Assembly: GCF_000455605.1 (NCBI RefSeq)
Contig: NC_017025.1
Span: 806,001-870,000, forward strand
Length of the DNA stretch: 64,000 bases
Source of the DNA: Flavobacterium indicum GPTSA100-9 = DSM 17447
GTDB taxonomy: Bacteria > Bacteroidota > Bacteroidia > Flavobacteriales > Flavobacteriaceae
Reading direction: 5' to 3'
Positions 33,847 to 41,995 of this stretch are shown here, piece after piece. The notes under the pieces were generated by a model that did not search any database, was not told where the DNA came from, and was given only the letters and a program-made list of their open reading frames with translations. A program made the translations under genes and the position numbers. Each line of letters begins with the position of its first letter. Position 1 is the stretch's first letter.

Positions 33847-34425
33847 ATGAAACTAGTCTTTGCGTCAAATAATAAAAATAAAATTGCTGAAATTCAGCAA
33901 TTAATTGGAGATAAATTTGAAATTGTTTCTTTAGAAGACATTGGTTGTACAGAAGATATTCCTGAAACCGCTGAAACTATTGAAGGAAATGCAATATTAA
34001 AAGCACAATACGTTTATGATAAATATGGACTCTCTTGTTTTGCTGATGACACGGGTTTAGAGATTGATGCGTTACAAGGGGAACCCGGTGTGTATTCTGC
34101 ACGTTATGCAGGCGAACAGAAAAATGCAGACGATAATATGGCTTTGGTTCTTCAGAAATTAGAAAATAAAACCAATAGAAGCGCTCAATTTAAAACTGTA
34201 ATAGCTCTTAATTTTGGAAGTGAGCATTTCTTGTTTGAAGGAATAGTAAAAGGAACAATAACTCCAGTAAAAAGAGGGAATGAAGGTTTTGGTTACGACC
34301 CTATTTTTCAACCAGAAGGTTTTGATGTTACTTTTGCAGAAATGTCCATGCAGCAAAAAGCGACTATTAGTCATCGAGGAAAAGCTGTAGAAAAGTTAGT
34401 CAATTTTTTAAAAAGAATGATGTAA
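33847..34425 (+). CDS. Non-canonical purine NTP pyrophosphatase RdgB/HAM1
   Basis: 192 residues. It hydrolyses dITP, ITP and XTP to prevent misincorporation. Signatures: MKLVFASNNKNKIAEIQQLIG, GNAILKAQYVYDKYGLSCFADDTGLEIDALQGEPGVYSARYAG, EGFGYDPIFQPEG and MSMQQKATISHRGKAVEKL. I chose the ATG at 33847 (homologues start MKLVFAS), not the upstream ATG at 33826. Its stop directly abuts the stop of the convergent TRIC-like gene with no terminator between. Confidence 0.96.
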   Translation: MKLVFASNNKNKIAEIQQLIGDKFEIVSLEDIGCTEDIPETAETIEGNAILKAQYVYDKYGLSCFADDTGLEIDALQGEPGVYSARYAGEQKNADDNMALVLQKLENKTNRSAQFKTVIALNFGSEHFLFEGIVKGTITPVKRGNEGFGYDPIFQPEGFDVTFAEMSMQQKATISHRGKAVEKLVNFLKRMM

Positions 34426-35028
34426 TTACTCTTTATAAAGTTGTGGTAAACTCCATTTATAATAGACAGCTAGTAAACGCAATGTAATAATAAAAGAGGA
34501 AGTTAAAAGATATAGTAGGTCTTGGTTTAAATTCAATTGTTTTAAAAAGAAATACAAACCTCCGCCAATAATGCATATTGTTGCATAAATTTCTTTTCGA
34601 AACAAAATTGGGATTTCGTTGCATAAAATGTCTCTTATAACACCACCAAAACTAGCTGTCATAGTTCCTAATGCGATACAAATCATTGGGTCGAGTTCTT
34701 TTGATATTCCTTTTTCAATTCCTATTATTGTAAAAATTCCTAAACCAATAGTGTCAAAAAGAAATAATGACACTCTTAATTGGTCAAGTTTTTTTCTAAA
34801 CAGTACTGAAATTAAAACACCAAAAAGGACAATATAAATATATTGTGTGTCAATCATCCAACCAACAGGTGTTTTGCCAATTAATATATCTCTTAGCGTT
34901 CCACCTCCAAGAGCAGTTACAAAAGCAATAACAAATACGCCAAAAGCATCTAATTTTTTATTTAGTCCAGTTAAAACACCCGATATTGCAAAAAACAGTG
35001 TGCCAATGATATCAAGAAGATGAAACAT
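34426..35028 (-). CDS. TRIC-type cation channel / UPF0126 membrane protein
   Basis: 200 residues with about seven hydrophobic segments and two repeats of the family motif: FVIAFVTALGGGTLRDILIG and GTMTASFGGVIRDILCNEIP. The first repeat is LLDIIGTLFFAISGVLTG at the N-terminus. Eukaryotic TRIC proteins and bacterial homologues conduct K+ or other monovalent cations; bacterial roles are less defined. Start at 35028 (MFHLLDIIG) fits the family; an upstream ATG at 35055 adds a short unconserved tail. Confidence in the family is high, in function moderate. Confidence 0.88.
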   Translation of the reverse strand: MFHLLDIIGTLFFAISGVLTGLNKKLDAFGVFVIAFVTALGGGTLRDILIGKTPVGWMIDTQYIYIVLFGVLISVLFRKKLDQLRVSLFLFDTIGLGIFTIIGIEKGISKELDPMICIALGTMTASFGGVIRDILCNEIPILFRKEIYATICIIGGGLYFFLKQLNLNQDLLYLLTSSFIITLRLLAVYYKWSLPQLYKE

Positions 35029-35227
35029 TTTTTTATTTACAAAATTAGGAATCATTCTTGATTATTGTTGCGTTTAATTGTTTAATTTCTATAGTTTAAT
35101 AAGAATAACGATTGATTCTTTGGTGAAAATTTTCTAATTCTCATCGAGATGTTGTTGTAAACATCTGATTATTAAGCTGTAAAATGGAAATAATTGGGAA
35201 TAATTAGTAAAATCCATATATTAAGCG

Positions 35228-35235
35228 TACCTTTG
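35228..35235 (+). promoter_or_regulatory. -7 element for the DEAD-box helicase
   Basis: TACCTTTG 21 bp before the ATG, with no matching -33 TTTG. Confidence 0.45.
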
Positions 35236-35256
35236 CAGCCAATTTAAAAATACAGA

Positions 35257-37137
35257 ATGAATAAATTTGAGCAATTAGGGTTAAACGAATCTTTGTTAAA
35301 AGCAATAGGTGATTTAGGATTCGAAACCCCGTCAGAAGTACAGGAGAAAGCAATCCCACTATTATTGGAAGAAGACACAGACATCGTCGCTCTTGCCCAA
35401 ACAGGAACAGGAAAAACCGCAGCTTTTGGTTTTCCATTAATCCAAAAAATTGATCCTTTCAACAAACAAACACAAGCTTTAATTCTTTCTCCAACGAGAG
35501 AATTGTGTTTGCAAATTACAAACGAGATTAAATTATACTCGAAATACATTGACGGTTTATATACCGTTGCGGTTTACGGTGGTGCGAGTATTAATGATCA
35601 AGCACGTGACGTAAAGCGAGGAGCCCAAATTATTGTGGCTACTCCAGGTAGAATGCAGGATATGATTAACAGAGGTATGGTGAATATTAAAAACATCAAC
35701 ATCTGTGTTCTTGATGAGGCGGACGAAATGTTAAACATGGGGTTCTATGAAGATATAACAAGTATCTTATCGGACACTCCTAGAGACAAAAACACATGGT
35801 TATTCTCAGCAACAATGCCACAAGAAGTAGCAAGAATTGCAAAAGAATTCATGAACAAACCACAAGAAATTACAGTTGGACACAAAAATTCAAGTTCAGC
35901 CAATATTTCTCACGAATATTATTTAGTTAATGCACGCGATCGTTATGAAGCGTTGAAAAGATTAGCTGATGCGAATCCAGACATTTTCTCAGTAGTATTT
36001 TGTAGAACGAAAAGAGATACACAAGCTATTTCTGAAAAATTAATTGAAGACGGATATAATGCTGCAGCTTTACATGGCGACTTGTCTCAAGCACAACGTG
36101 ATGCAGTAATGAAATCATTCCGTGGTCGTCAAATTCAAATGTTAGTTGCTACTGATGTTGCGGCACGTGGAATTGATGTTGATAATGTAACACATGTTAT
36201 TAATTACCAATTGCCAGATGAAATTGAAACGTATACGCACCGTTCAGGTCGTACAGGTCGTGCAGGGAAATCGGGTACTTCTTTTGTGATTATTACTAAA
36301 AGTGAAATTAGAAAAATTCACGCTATTGAAAGAATCATTAAAACGAAGTTCGAAGAAAAACCAATTCCTTCTGGAATGGAAATCTGTGAAATTCAATTAT
36401 TACACTTAGCTAATAAAATTAAAGATACAGAAACAGATCATGCAATTGATTCGTATTTACCGGCTATCTTTGATATTTTAGGTGATTTAGATAAGGAAGA
36501 GTTAATTAAAAGAGTTGTTTCTGTTGAATTTAACCGATTCTTAAACTATTATAAAAAATCGAAAGATTTAACTCAAATTCCAGGTAAAGGCGGAGAGGTT
36601 CCTACTTCAGGTGCGGTTCGTTACTTTATTAATATTGGAGCGAGAGACGGATTTGAATGGATGGAATTGAAAGACTTCTTGAGAGATACATTAGAAGTTG
36701 GTCGTGATGACATCTTTAAAGTAGATGTAAAAGAAGGATTCTCATTCTTTAATACTGATGCTGAATTAGCAGATAAAGTAATGTCTGTTTTAAATAATAT
36801 TCAGCATAATGGAAGAAAAATCAATGTAGAGATTTCTAAAAATGATGGTGCAAAAAACCAAAATAGAAGAGATCATGGAGGAAGAGACAGAAAACGTGAA
36901 GGTGGATTCTCTGGTAGAAGAGAAGGCGGACGAGACGGTGGAAGTCGTGACGGTGGTTTTAGAAGAGAAGGTGGTGCACCAAGAGGAGAAGGACGTTCAA
37001 GAAGAGACGGTGGAAGTGAAAGACGTTCAGATTCTAGAGATGGAGGAAGAAGAGGTGAAGGAAGATCGGAAAGAAGAAGTTCTGGAGGAGATTCAAAGGC
37101 CATGTTTGATAAAGCAAAGCGTTCTAGAAGAAGTTAA
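35257..37137 (+). CDS. DEAD-box RNA helicase with C-terminal RNA-binding and RG-rich tail
   Basis: 626 residues. Q-motif region and motif I AQTGTGKTAAFGFPL near 46-60, PTRELCLQI, TPGRMQDMI, DEAD (VLDEADEMLNMGF) near 152, SATMPQEV, and HRSGRTGRAGKSG near 327. A DbpA-like RNA-binding domain spans about 445-525 (AVRYFINIGARDGFEWMELKDF). The last ~100 residues are repeats of RRE/GG/DGG, a disordered RNA-binding tail common in cold-shock DEAD proteins. It remodels structured RNA, probably in ribosome assembly or cold adaptation. It is followed by a terminator. Confidence 0.96.
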   Translation: MNKFEQLGLNESLLKAIGDLGFETPSEVQEKAIPLLLEEDTDIVALAQTGTGKTAAFGFPLIQKIDPFNKQTQALILSPTRELCLQITNEIKLYSKYIDGLYTVAVYGGASINDQARDVKRGAQIIVATPGRMQDMINRGMVNIKNINICVLDEADEMLNMGFYEDITSILSDTPRDKNTWLFSATMPQEVARIAKEFMNKPQEITVGHKNSSSANISHEYYLVNARDRYEALKRLADANPDIFSVVFCRTKRDTQAISEKLIEDGYNAAALHGDLSQAQRDAVMKSFRGRQIQMLVATDVAARGIDVDNVTHVINYQLPDEIETYTHRSGRTGRAGKSGTSFVIITKSEIRKIHAIERIIKTKFEEKPIPSGMEICEIQLLHLANKIKDTETDHAIDSYLPAIFDILGDLDKEELIKRVVSVEFNRFLNYYKKSKDLTQIPGKGGEVPTSGAVRYFINIGARDGFEWMELKDFLRDTLEVGRDDIFKVDVKEGFSFFNTDAELADKVMSVLNNIQHNGRKINVEISKNDGAKNQNRRDHGGRDRKREGGFSGRREGGRDGGSRDGGFRREGGAPRGEGRSRRDGGSERRSDSRDGGRRGEGRSERRSSGGDSKAMFDKAKRSRRS

Positions 37138-37143
37138 TATTTA

Positions 37144-37170
37144 AATCCCGAATTTTTCGGGATTTTTTTA
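37144..37170 (+). terminator. Terminator after the DEAD-box helicase
   Basis: AAATCCCGAA pairs with TTCGGGATTT around a 3-base loop, then Ts. Confidence 0.87.
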
Positions 37171-37186
37171 TAATCTTATGTTAAGT

Positions 37187-37220
37187 TTGAATTTGTATTT
37201 CATAAAAATAAATACTTTTG
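37187..37220 (+). promoter_or_regulatory. Promoter of the carboxypeptidase-regulatory-like gene
   Basis: TTTG (37187-37190), 22 bp, TACTTTTG (37213-37220), then 20 bp to the ATG at 37241. Confidence 0.6.
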
Positions 37221-37240
37221 TTTTTACTAATAAGTTTCCA

Positions 37241-38008
37241 ATGAAAAACCTAATCTATATTTTATTTTTGTTTGTTTCATTTGCTGTAAAAGGTCAAAAT
37301 GATACTTTGGCTGTAAAGATAAAAGCTAAGATTGTAAATAGTGTTTCAAAAAATTCTATTACCGGAGTTACCATTATAAATAAAACAAAATCTATTACTT
37401 CGGTTTCAGATGAAAATGGATTTTTTGAGATAGTTGTGAGTCCAAATGATGTGTTATTCTTTTCTCACATATCTTATGAATATGCTAAAATTGACATTAC
37501 AAATACTTGGTTAAATTTAAAAAATAAACAAATTACTTTATATGATAAGGTGAATGAAATTGAGCCTGTTTTAATATCAGAAATTTTATTAACTGGTTAC
37601 TTAGAGATTGATACAAAATTAATACCTGTGAATGAAAATTATAGGTTTAATATAGCAGGTTTAAACTTAGGTTATGAACCAGGAATGAAAGCACCGAAAG
37701 CAACTCAAAATATTCTTAATTCATTGACAAATCCTGTTGATTTAGTTTATTCTCTTTTTAATGGTAAACAAAAAGACATGGATAGATTAATGGAAATTAA
37801 AAAAGATGAAAATTTCAAAAAATTATTAAGTCAACAAACCGATAGAGAGGCAATTTCAATGTTGTTGCAAATGGATAAAGCTGAAATTGCAAAAATTTTA
37901 GAAAAATGTAATTATTCAAAAGTGTTTATTGATTCGGCTAGTGATTTACAAGTTTTAGATGCATTAGCAACAGCTTATTCTGATTATCAAGTTTTAAAAG
38001 GGAAATAA
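37241..38008 (+). CDS. Exported protein with carboxypeptidase-regulatory-like domain
   Basis: 255 residues. Signal peptide MKNLIYILFLFVSFAVKGQ, then a CarboxypepD_reg-like beta domain (about 25-105: KIVNSVSKNSITGVTIINKTKSITSVSDENGFFEIVV). This domain type often sits at the front of TonB receptors and envelope proteins. The remaining 150 residues show no membrane segment or enzyme motif. Start at 37241 follows the promoter core; the upstream in-frame ATG at 37178 lies inside the promoter. It sits 2 bp before the WG-repeat gene, so both are probably co-expressed. Function unknown. Confidence 0.82.
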   Translation: MKNLIYILFLFVSFAVKGQNDTLAVKIKAKIVNSVSKNSITGVTIINKTKSITSVSDENGFFEIVVSPNDVLFFSHISYEYAKIDITNTWLNLKNKQITLYDKVNEIEPVLISEILLTGYLEIDTKLIPVNENYRFNIAGLNLGYEPGMKAPKATQNILNSLTNPVDLVYSLFNGKQKDMDRLMEIKKDENFKKLLSQQTDREAISMLLQMDKAEIAKILEKCNYSKVFIDSASDLQVLDALATAYSDYQVLKGK

Positions 38009-38010
38009 TA

Positions 38011-39156
38011 ATGTTGCTAAGGTTTTTCTCAATTGTTGCACTTTTTTTTGTATCAAACGTTTTTTCTCAAACACCTTTAATTCCCTATAGAGATGGAAAA
38101 GCATGGGGGTTTTGTGATACTTTAGGTAAAGTTATTGTAAAGCCTTATTTAGATACTATTCATGATGTGCGTTACGATGGTTTTTTCAAAAAAGCCGCGT
38201 TCGTAGTTCGAAAAGGGAATAATAAATTTGTAGTTAATGAGAATAATCAGTTGGTAGTTCCTATACTAAATAAGTACGATTCTATTAAACTAAAACCATT
38301 TGATGTAAGGTATGTTGAGGTTTATAAAAAAGGGAAGTTAGGGATTGTTCGAGAGTTAGTTGAAAAAGTACCTTGCTTATATGATGAGGTTGTTGTTGCT
38401 GCTAATGCCAGTTATTATGTGTACTTGGATCAGAAATGTGGATTGTTAAATGAAAAGAAAAAACTAGTTATACCTATTCAGTTTGATGAAATCTATCCGA
38501 TTGGTGAAGAAATGATAAATCGTAAAACGTTATTTGCTTGGGAAGCAATCAAAAATGATAAAGTTCAGAAGTTTTTTGACAATGTAAAAATTGAAGATGG
38601 TCAAGATATGGTAGTTGGCCTAAAGGAAATGGTTGGCTCAACCTATTTTTCTGAAAATAAAATTAAAGAAATACAAAGTATGTTGAGTAAGCAATATGCG
38701 TTTGTTGAGATAAATGAGTATGAAGGTATAGCTATTGTGGGAAATTCTAAAGATAGATTAGGCGTGTATTCTTTGGCTAAAAAAGAATTGCTAATTGAGC
38801 CAAAATATGAATTTGTTGCATTAGAAGGTGAAGATGCAGCTGCTTTGTTGTTTAAAGTAAAACTAAATTCTAAATGGGGAGTGCTTAAAGAAAATAATCA
38901 AGTTTATTTGCCGATAAAATATGATTCAGTAGTGTTTGATTCTTCATTAAATTTGTTTTTAATCGAACAAGAAAGGAAAATAGGTTTCAAAATTAAAAAC
39001 ACAATTTATCCAACCGTTGAACCAAAATATTTAAAAGTTATTGATAAACAAAATTTTCAAGTAAACGACGCTTGGAATTTTTCACTAATTCAAGTTCAAA
39101 CTTCAAAAGGATATGGTTTTGTTGGGGAAAACGGTATTGAATATTTTAAGGATTAG
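38011..39156 (+). CDS. WG-repeat-containing exported protein
   Basis: 381 residues. Signal peptide MLLRFFSIVALFFVSNVFSQ. WG-repeat-like units occur (AWGFCDTLGKVIVKPYLD near 31; KCGLLNEKKKLVIPIQFDEIY near 146; RLGVYSLAKKELLIEPKYEFV near 250; KWGVLKENNQVYLPIKYDSV near 290; GYGFVGENG at the C-terminus). Such repeats build beta-rich binding surfaces. The protein is presumably periplasmic or outer-membrane associated, partner of the preceding gene. Its 3' end overlaps the convergent methyltransferase gene by 11 bp. Function unknown. Confidence 0.85.
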   Translation: MLLRFFSIVALFFVSNVFSQTPLIPYRDGKAWGFCDTLGKVIVKPYLDTIHDVRYDGFFKKAAFVVRKGNNKFVVNENNQLVVPILNKYDSIKLKPFDVRYVEVYKKGKLGIVRELVEKVPCLYDEVVVAANASYYVYLDQKCGLLNEKKKLVIPIQFDEIYPIGEEMINRKTLFAWEAIKNDKVQKFFDNVKIEDGQDMVVGLKEMVGSTYFSENKIKEIQSMLSKQYAFVEINEYEGIAIVGNSKDRLGVYSLAKKELLIEPKYEFVALEGEDAAALLFKVKLNSKWGVLKENNQVYLPIKYDSVVFDSSLNLFLIEQERKIGFKIKNTIYPTVEPKYLKVIDKQNFQVNDAWNFSLIQVQTSKGYGFVGENGIEYFKD

Positions 39157-39817
39157 ATTCGTAATACCTACTTTCAATATAGGCTATATCTTTGATTGAT
39201 TTTCTGGTCCAATCTAATCGTTTATCTAAGAGTTCCTCCTCGGTCAATTGCCATTCAATTGAAGATTTTCTAATTCTATTAGTTAAATCTTGTATGACAA
39301 TGGCTGCAGAGACTGAAATATTCAAACTTTCTGTAAAACCTACCATTGGGATTTTTAAAAAACCATCGGCTTGTTGCATCACTTCTTCTGATAAGCCTAA
39401 TTTTTCAGTACCAAAGAAAATCGCTGATTTTTGTGTAATATCAAATGCGTCTAATAGGCATGAATCGTTGTGTGGTGTTGTGGCAATAATTTGATAACCT
39501 TTATTTTTTAAATCGTCAATACAATTTTGAATCGTAGAAAAGCGGTTAATATCTACCCATTTTTCAGCGCCTAAAGCAATTTCTTTGTCGATTCGTTTTC
39601 CAAATCGTTGTTCAATAACATGTAATTCTTGTACGCCAAAAACTTCACAGCTACGCATTACCGCACTCGTGTTATGTAATTGATACACATCTTCCATAGC
39701 AATAGTAAGGTGTTTTGTTCTGTTTTTCAAAACTTTAAGAAAACCATTTTTTCTGTTTTCAGTGATAAAACCTTCTAAATATTCAAGTAATTTTTCTTTT
39801 TCAAATCTGTTTTTCAT
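39146..39817 (-). CDS. SPOUT RNA 2'-O-methyltransferase, TrmH family
   Basis: 223 residues. SpoU signature: motif 1 NTSAVMRSCEVFGVQELHVIE near 45-65, motif 2 IFFGTEKLGLSEEVMQQADGFLKIPM near 130-155, and motif 3 ESLNISVSAAIVIQDL near 160-175. Probably TrmH-like (Gm18 of tRNA) or a close relative such as RlmB; sequence alone does not decide. I chose MKNRFEKEKLLEYLE at 39817 as start; the longer ATG at 39850 adds a Lys-rich tail. Converges on the WG-repeat gene and is close to the divergent ECF sigma gene. Confidence 0.9.
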   Translation of the reverse strand: MKNRFEKEKLLEYLEGFITENRKNGFLKVLKNRTKHLTIAMEDVYQLHNTSAVMRSCEVFGVQELHVIEQRFGKRIDKEIALGAEKWVDINRFSTIQNCIDDLKNKGYQIIATTPHNDSCLLDAFDITQKSAIFFGTEKLGLSEEVMQQADGFLKIPMVGFTESLNISVSAAIVIQDLTNRIRKSSIEWQLTEEELLDKRLDWTRKSIKDIAYIESRYYESNP

Positions 39818-39862
39818 TTTTTTATAGTATAATTTACTTATCTTTAACACAAACTAAATTGC

Positions 39863-40393
39863 ATGAAACAAGAAGAATTACTGCCATTATTATTAAAAAA
39901 GGACGACAGGTCCTTCACCTTGCTCTATGATAATTATTCAAAGAGTTTGTATGGTGTTATCTTTAATCTTATAAAAGATAAAGAAGAAGCTGAAGATTTA
40001 CTTCAAGAAGTTTTTGTAAAAATATGGAAAAACATTGACTCTTACAACGATTCTAAGGGAAGGTTTTACACCTGGATGTTGAATATCGCCCGAAATGCAA
40101 CCATAGACAGATTGCGTTCTAAAGGATTTAACAACAGTCAGAAAAACTTATCTTCCGATAATTTCGTACATATACTTGATGACAATGCAAAGGAAGTCAA
40201 TAAGATAGATGCAATTGGAATACGAACGTTTATTAATAAACTAAAACCCAAATGTATCCAAATAATTGATTTATTATTCTTTAAAGGATATACACAGCAA
40301 GAAGCGTCAGAAGAGTTAGCAATTCCTTTAGGAACAGTAAAAACTCAAAATAGAAATTGTATGAACGAATTAAGAATGATGATCAATGACTAG
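39863..40393 (+). CDS. ECF-type sigma factor
   Basis: 176 residues. Sigma-70 regions 2 and 4 without region 3. Region 2: SFTLLYDNYSKSLYGVIFNLIKDKEEAEDLLQEVFVKIWKNIDSYNDSKGRFYTWMLNIARNATIDRLRSKG (about 17-90). Region 4: CIQIIDLLFFKGYTQQEASEELAIPLGTVKTQNRNCMNELR near 130-172. This is the SigK-like group. It overlaps the anti-sigma gene by 8 bp, and the anti-sigma factor is a RskA-type protein, so it likely senses an envelope or oxidative cue. Target promoters unknown. Confidence 0.93.
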   Translation: MKQEELLPLLLKKDDRSFTLLYDNYSKSLYGVIFNLIKDKEEAEDLLQEVFVKIWKNIDSYNDSKGRFYTWMLNIARNATIDRLRSKGFNNSQKNLSSDNFVHILDDNAKEVNKIDAIGIRTFINKLKPKCIQIIDLLFFKGYTQQEASEELAIPLGTVKTQNRNCMNELRMMIND

Positions 40394-41174
40394 TAGAGAA
40401 ATTATTGACTCAGGTATTTTGGAATTGTATGTTTATGGTTCGCTTCCCGAAAATGAAATAGCGGAAGTGGAGCAGTATATGAAACAATTCCCTGAAGTTG
40501 CAGAAGAAGTATTTTCAATTGAAAAAGCGGTTATTAATTTATCACAAAGTGCAGCGCCTTATTTATCAGCTGCTAATTATGAAAAAATTAGAAAACAGCT
40601 CATTGAAAAGCACAAGACCATTGATATGTCCGCTCAAAACTCATGGAAGCAATATATGGGATGGGCAGCAGCCGCAGTTTTTGTCTTAGGTATGGGATGG
40701 CAGTTTAAGAAGTTAAATGATTCTAATGAAACAATTAACCAATTAAGCGTAGAAAAAACTAAAATGCAAGAATCTGTTGTAACGTTAGAAATTAAATCTA
40801 AAGAAGCAGAAACGTTATTAAATGTTGTTAGAGATAATAATAATGTTCAAGTTGCATTAGCCGGACAAGCGGTTTCTCCAACCTCAAGTGCAAAAGCATA
40901 TTATAACAAACAAACTAAAGAGGTTTATGTTGATGTTTCAGGTTTACCAGCACCGCCAAAAGGAAAAGTGTATCAGGTATGGGCTTTAAAATTATCACCT
41001 TTGACGCCTACCAGCATAGGTACATTAGATAACTATACAGCAGATTCAAGTACATTGAAAATGTTTAAAGTGGATAATGCAGAAAACGCAGAAGCCTTTG
41101 GTATTACACTTGAGCCAGAAGGCGGAAGTAAGTCACCAACATTGGAACAATTATACACTTTAGGAAAGGTTTAA
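40386..41174 (+). CDS. Anti-sigma factor, RskA-like
   Basis: 262 residues. A cytosolic N-terminal segment (about 1-90) with the LYVYGSLPENEIAEVEQYMKQFPEVAEEV helical pattern, one membrane segment near 95-105 (MGWAAAAVFVLGMGW), a coiled-coil stretch, and a periplasmic RskA C-terminal domain (AYYNKQTKEVYVDVSGLPAPPKGKVYQVWALKL to PTLEQLYTLGKV). It holds the adjacent sigma factor inactive until a signal. The RskA group in actinobacteria uses redox signals, but here the trigger is unknown. Overlap with the sigma gene supports co-regulation. Confidence 0.9.
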   Translation: MTSREIIDSGILELYVYGSLPENEIAEVEQYMKQFPEVAEEVFSIEKAVINLSQSAAPYLSAANYEKIRKQLIEKHKTIDMSAQNSWKQYMGWAAAAVFVLGMGWQFKKLNDSNETINQLSVEKTKMQESVVTLEIKSKEAETLLNVVRDNNNVQVALAGQAVSPTSSAKAYYNKQTKEVYVDVSGLPAPPKGKVYQVWALKLSPLTPTSIGTLDNYTADSSTLKMFKVDNAENAEAFGITLEPEGGSKSPTLEQLYTLGKV

Positions 41175-41191
41175 AAATTAATTGAAATACT

Positions 41192-41218
41192 AAAGCACTC
41201 TACAAGGGTGCTTTTTCT
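41192..41218 (+). terminator. Terminator after the anti-sigma gene
   Basis: AAAGCACTC pairs with GGGTGCTTT (one G-T pair) around a 5-base loop, then Ts. Confidence 0.8.
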
Positions 41219-41228
41219 GTTTGGAAGC

Positions 41229-41918
41229 ATGAAGAAAATTGTAGTTTTAACAGGCGCAGGAATGAGCGCCGAAAGTGGAATTTCAACATTTAGAGATTCG
41301 AATGGTTTGTGGGAAAACCACGATATCATGGAAGTGGCATCTCCTCAGGGATGGAAAAAAAATCCAGCTTTAGTCTTGGATTTTTACAATAAACGAAGAG
41401 CTCAATTAAAAGAGGTATACCCTAATCTGGGACACCAAATTTTAGCAGAATTAGAATCTCATTTTGACGTACAAATTATTACTCAAAATGTAGATAATTT
41501 GCATGAAAGAGCTGGTTCTAGTCATATTTTACATCTGCACGGTGAGTTAACTAAAGTAAGAGGTGAATTTTCTGAGCAAGAGAATATTCATTGGGAAGAT
41601 GATGTTACTATCGGTCAACAAAATAATCAGGGAGAGCAACTTCGCCCTGCAATAGTGTGGTTTGGAGAAGCAGTTCCAAAATTTGAAGAAGCTGTTAAAA
41701 TAGCCGCTTCCGCAGATATAATGTTGATTATTGGAACTTCTTTACAAGTTTATCCGGCAGCAAGTTTAATGGAGTATCCTAAAGCTAATGTTCCAATTAT
41801 CTATATTGATCCGCATCCTGCAATTGATAGCTTAGATAAAAAAAGGGTTCATGTTATGGCAATGAAAGCTAGTGAAGGTTTGGCGTTGGTGAAACAAAAT
41901 TTGCTTGGAAAAAAATAA
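41229..41918 (+). CDS. Sirtuin NAD-dependent deacylase (class III-like)
   Basis: 229 residues from the ATG at 41229. NAD-binding Rossmann signature VVLTGAGMSAESGISTFRDSNGLW, then TQNVDNLHERAGSS, LHLHGEL with catalytic His104, and IIGTSLQVYPAASL. Zinc Cys residues are absent from the small domain (KVRGEFSEQENIHWEDDVTIGQ), as in many Bacteroidota sirtuins. Y53 and R56 (FYNKRR) fit the YxxR pocket seen in desuccinylases of the CobB/SIRT5 class. Likely removes acyl groups from lysines. Follows the anti-sigma terminator. Confidence 0.9.
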   Translation: MKKIVVLTGAGMSAESGISTFRDSNGLWENHDIMEVASPQGWKKNPALVLDFYNKRRAQLKEVYPNLGHQILAELESHFDVQIITQNVDNLHERAGSSHILHLHGELTKVRGEFSEQENIHWEDDVTIGQQNNQGEQLRPAIVWFGEAVPKFEEAVKIAASADIMLIIGTSLQVYPAASLMEYPKANVPIIYIDPHPAIDSLDKKRVHVMAMKASEGLALVKQNLLGKK

Positions 41919-41961
41919 TAAAAAACTCAAGTCTAAATACTATTTAGTGGACACTATTTGC

Positions 41962-41969
41962 TAAATTTG
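41962..41969 (+). promoter_or_regulatory. -7 element for purB
   Basis: TAAATTTG 26 bp before the ATG; no clear -33 TTTG. Confidence 0.45.
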
Positions 41970-41995
41970 CACCTTTAAAAAAATAAACAACACAC

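Noticed and set aside
36842..37144. An acidic 100-codon frame and an opposite-strand Pro/Ser/Leu-rich frame over the helicase tail
   Set aside because: Both come from the repeated RGG/RRE codons of the DEAD-box tail read in other frames. No independent start signal.
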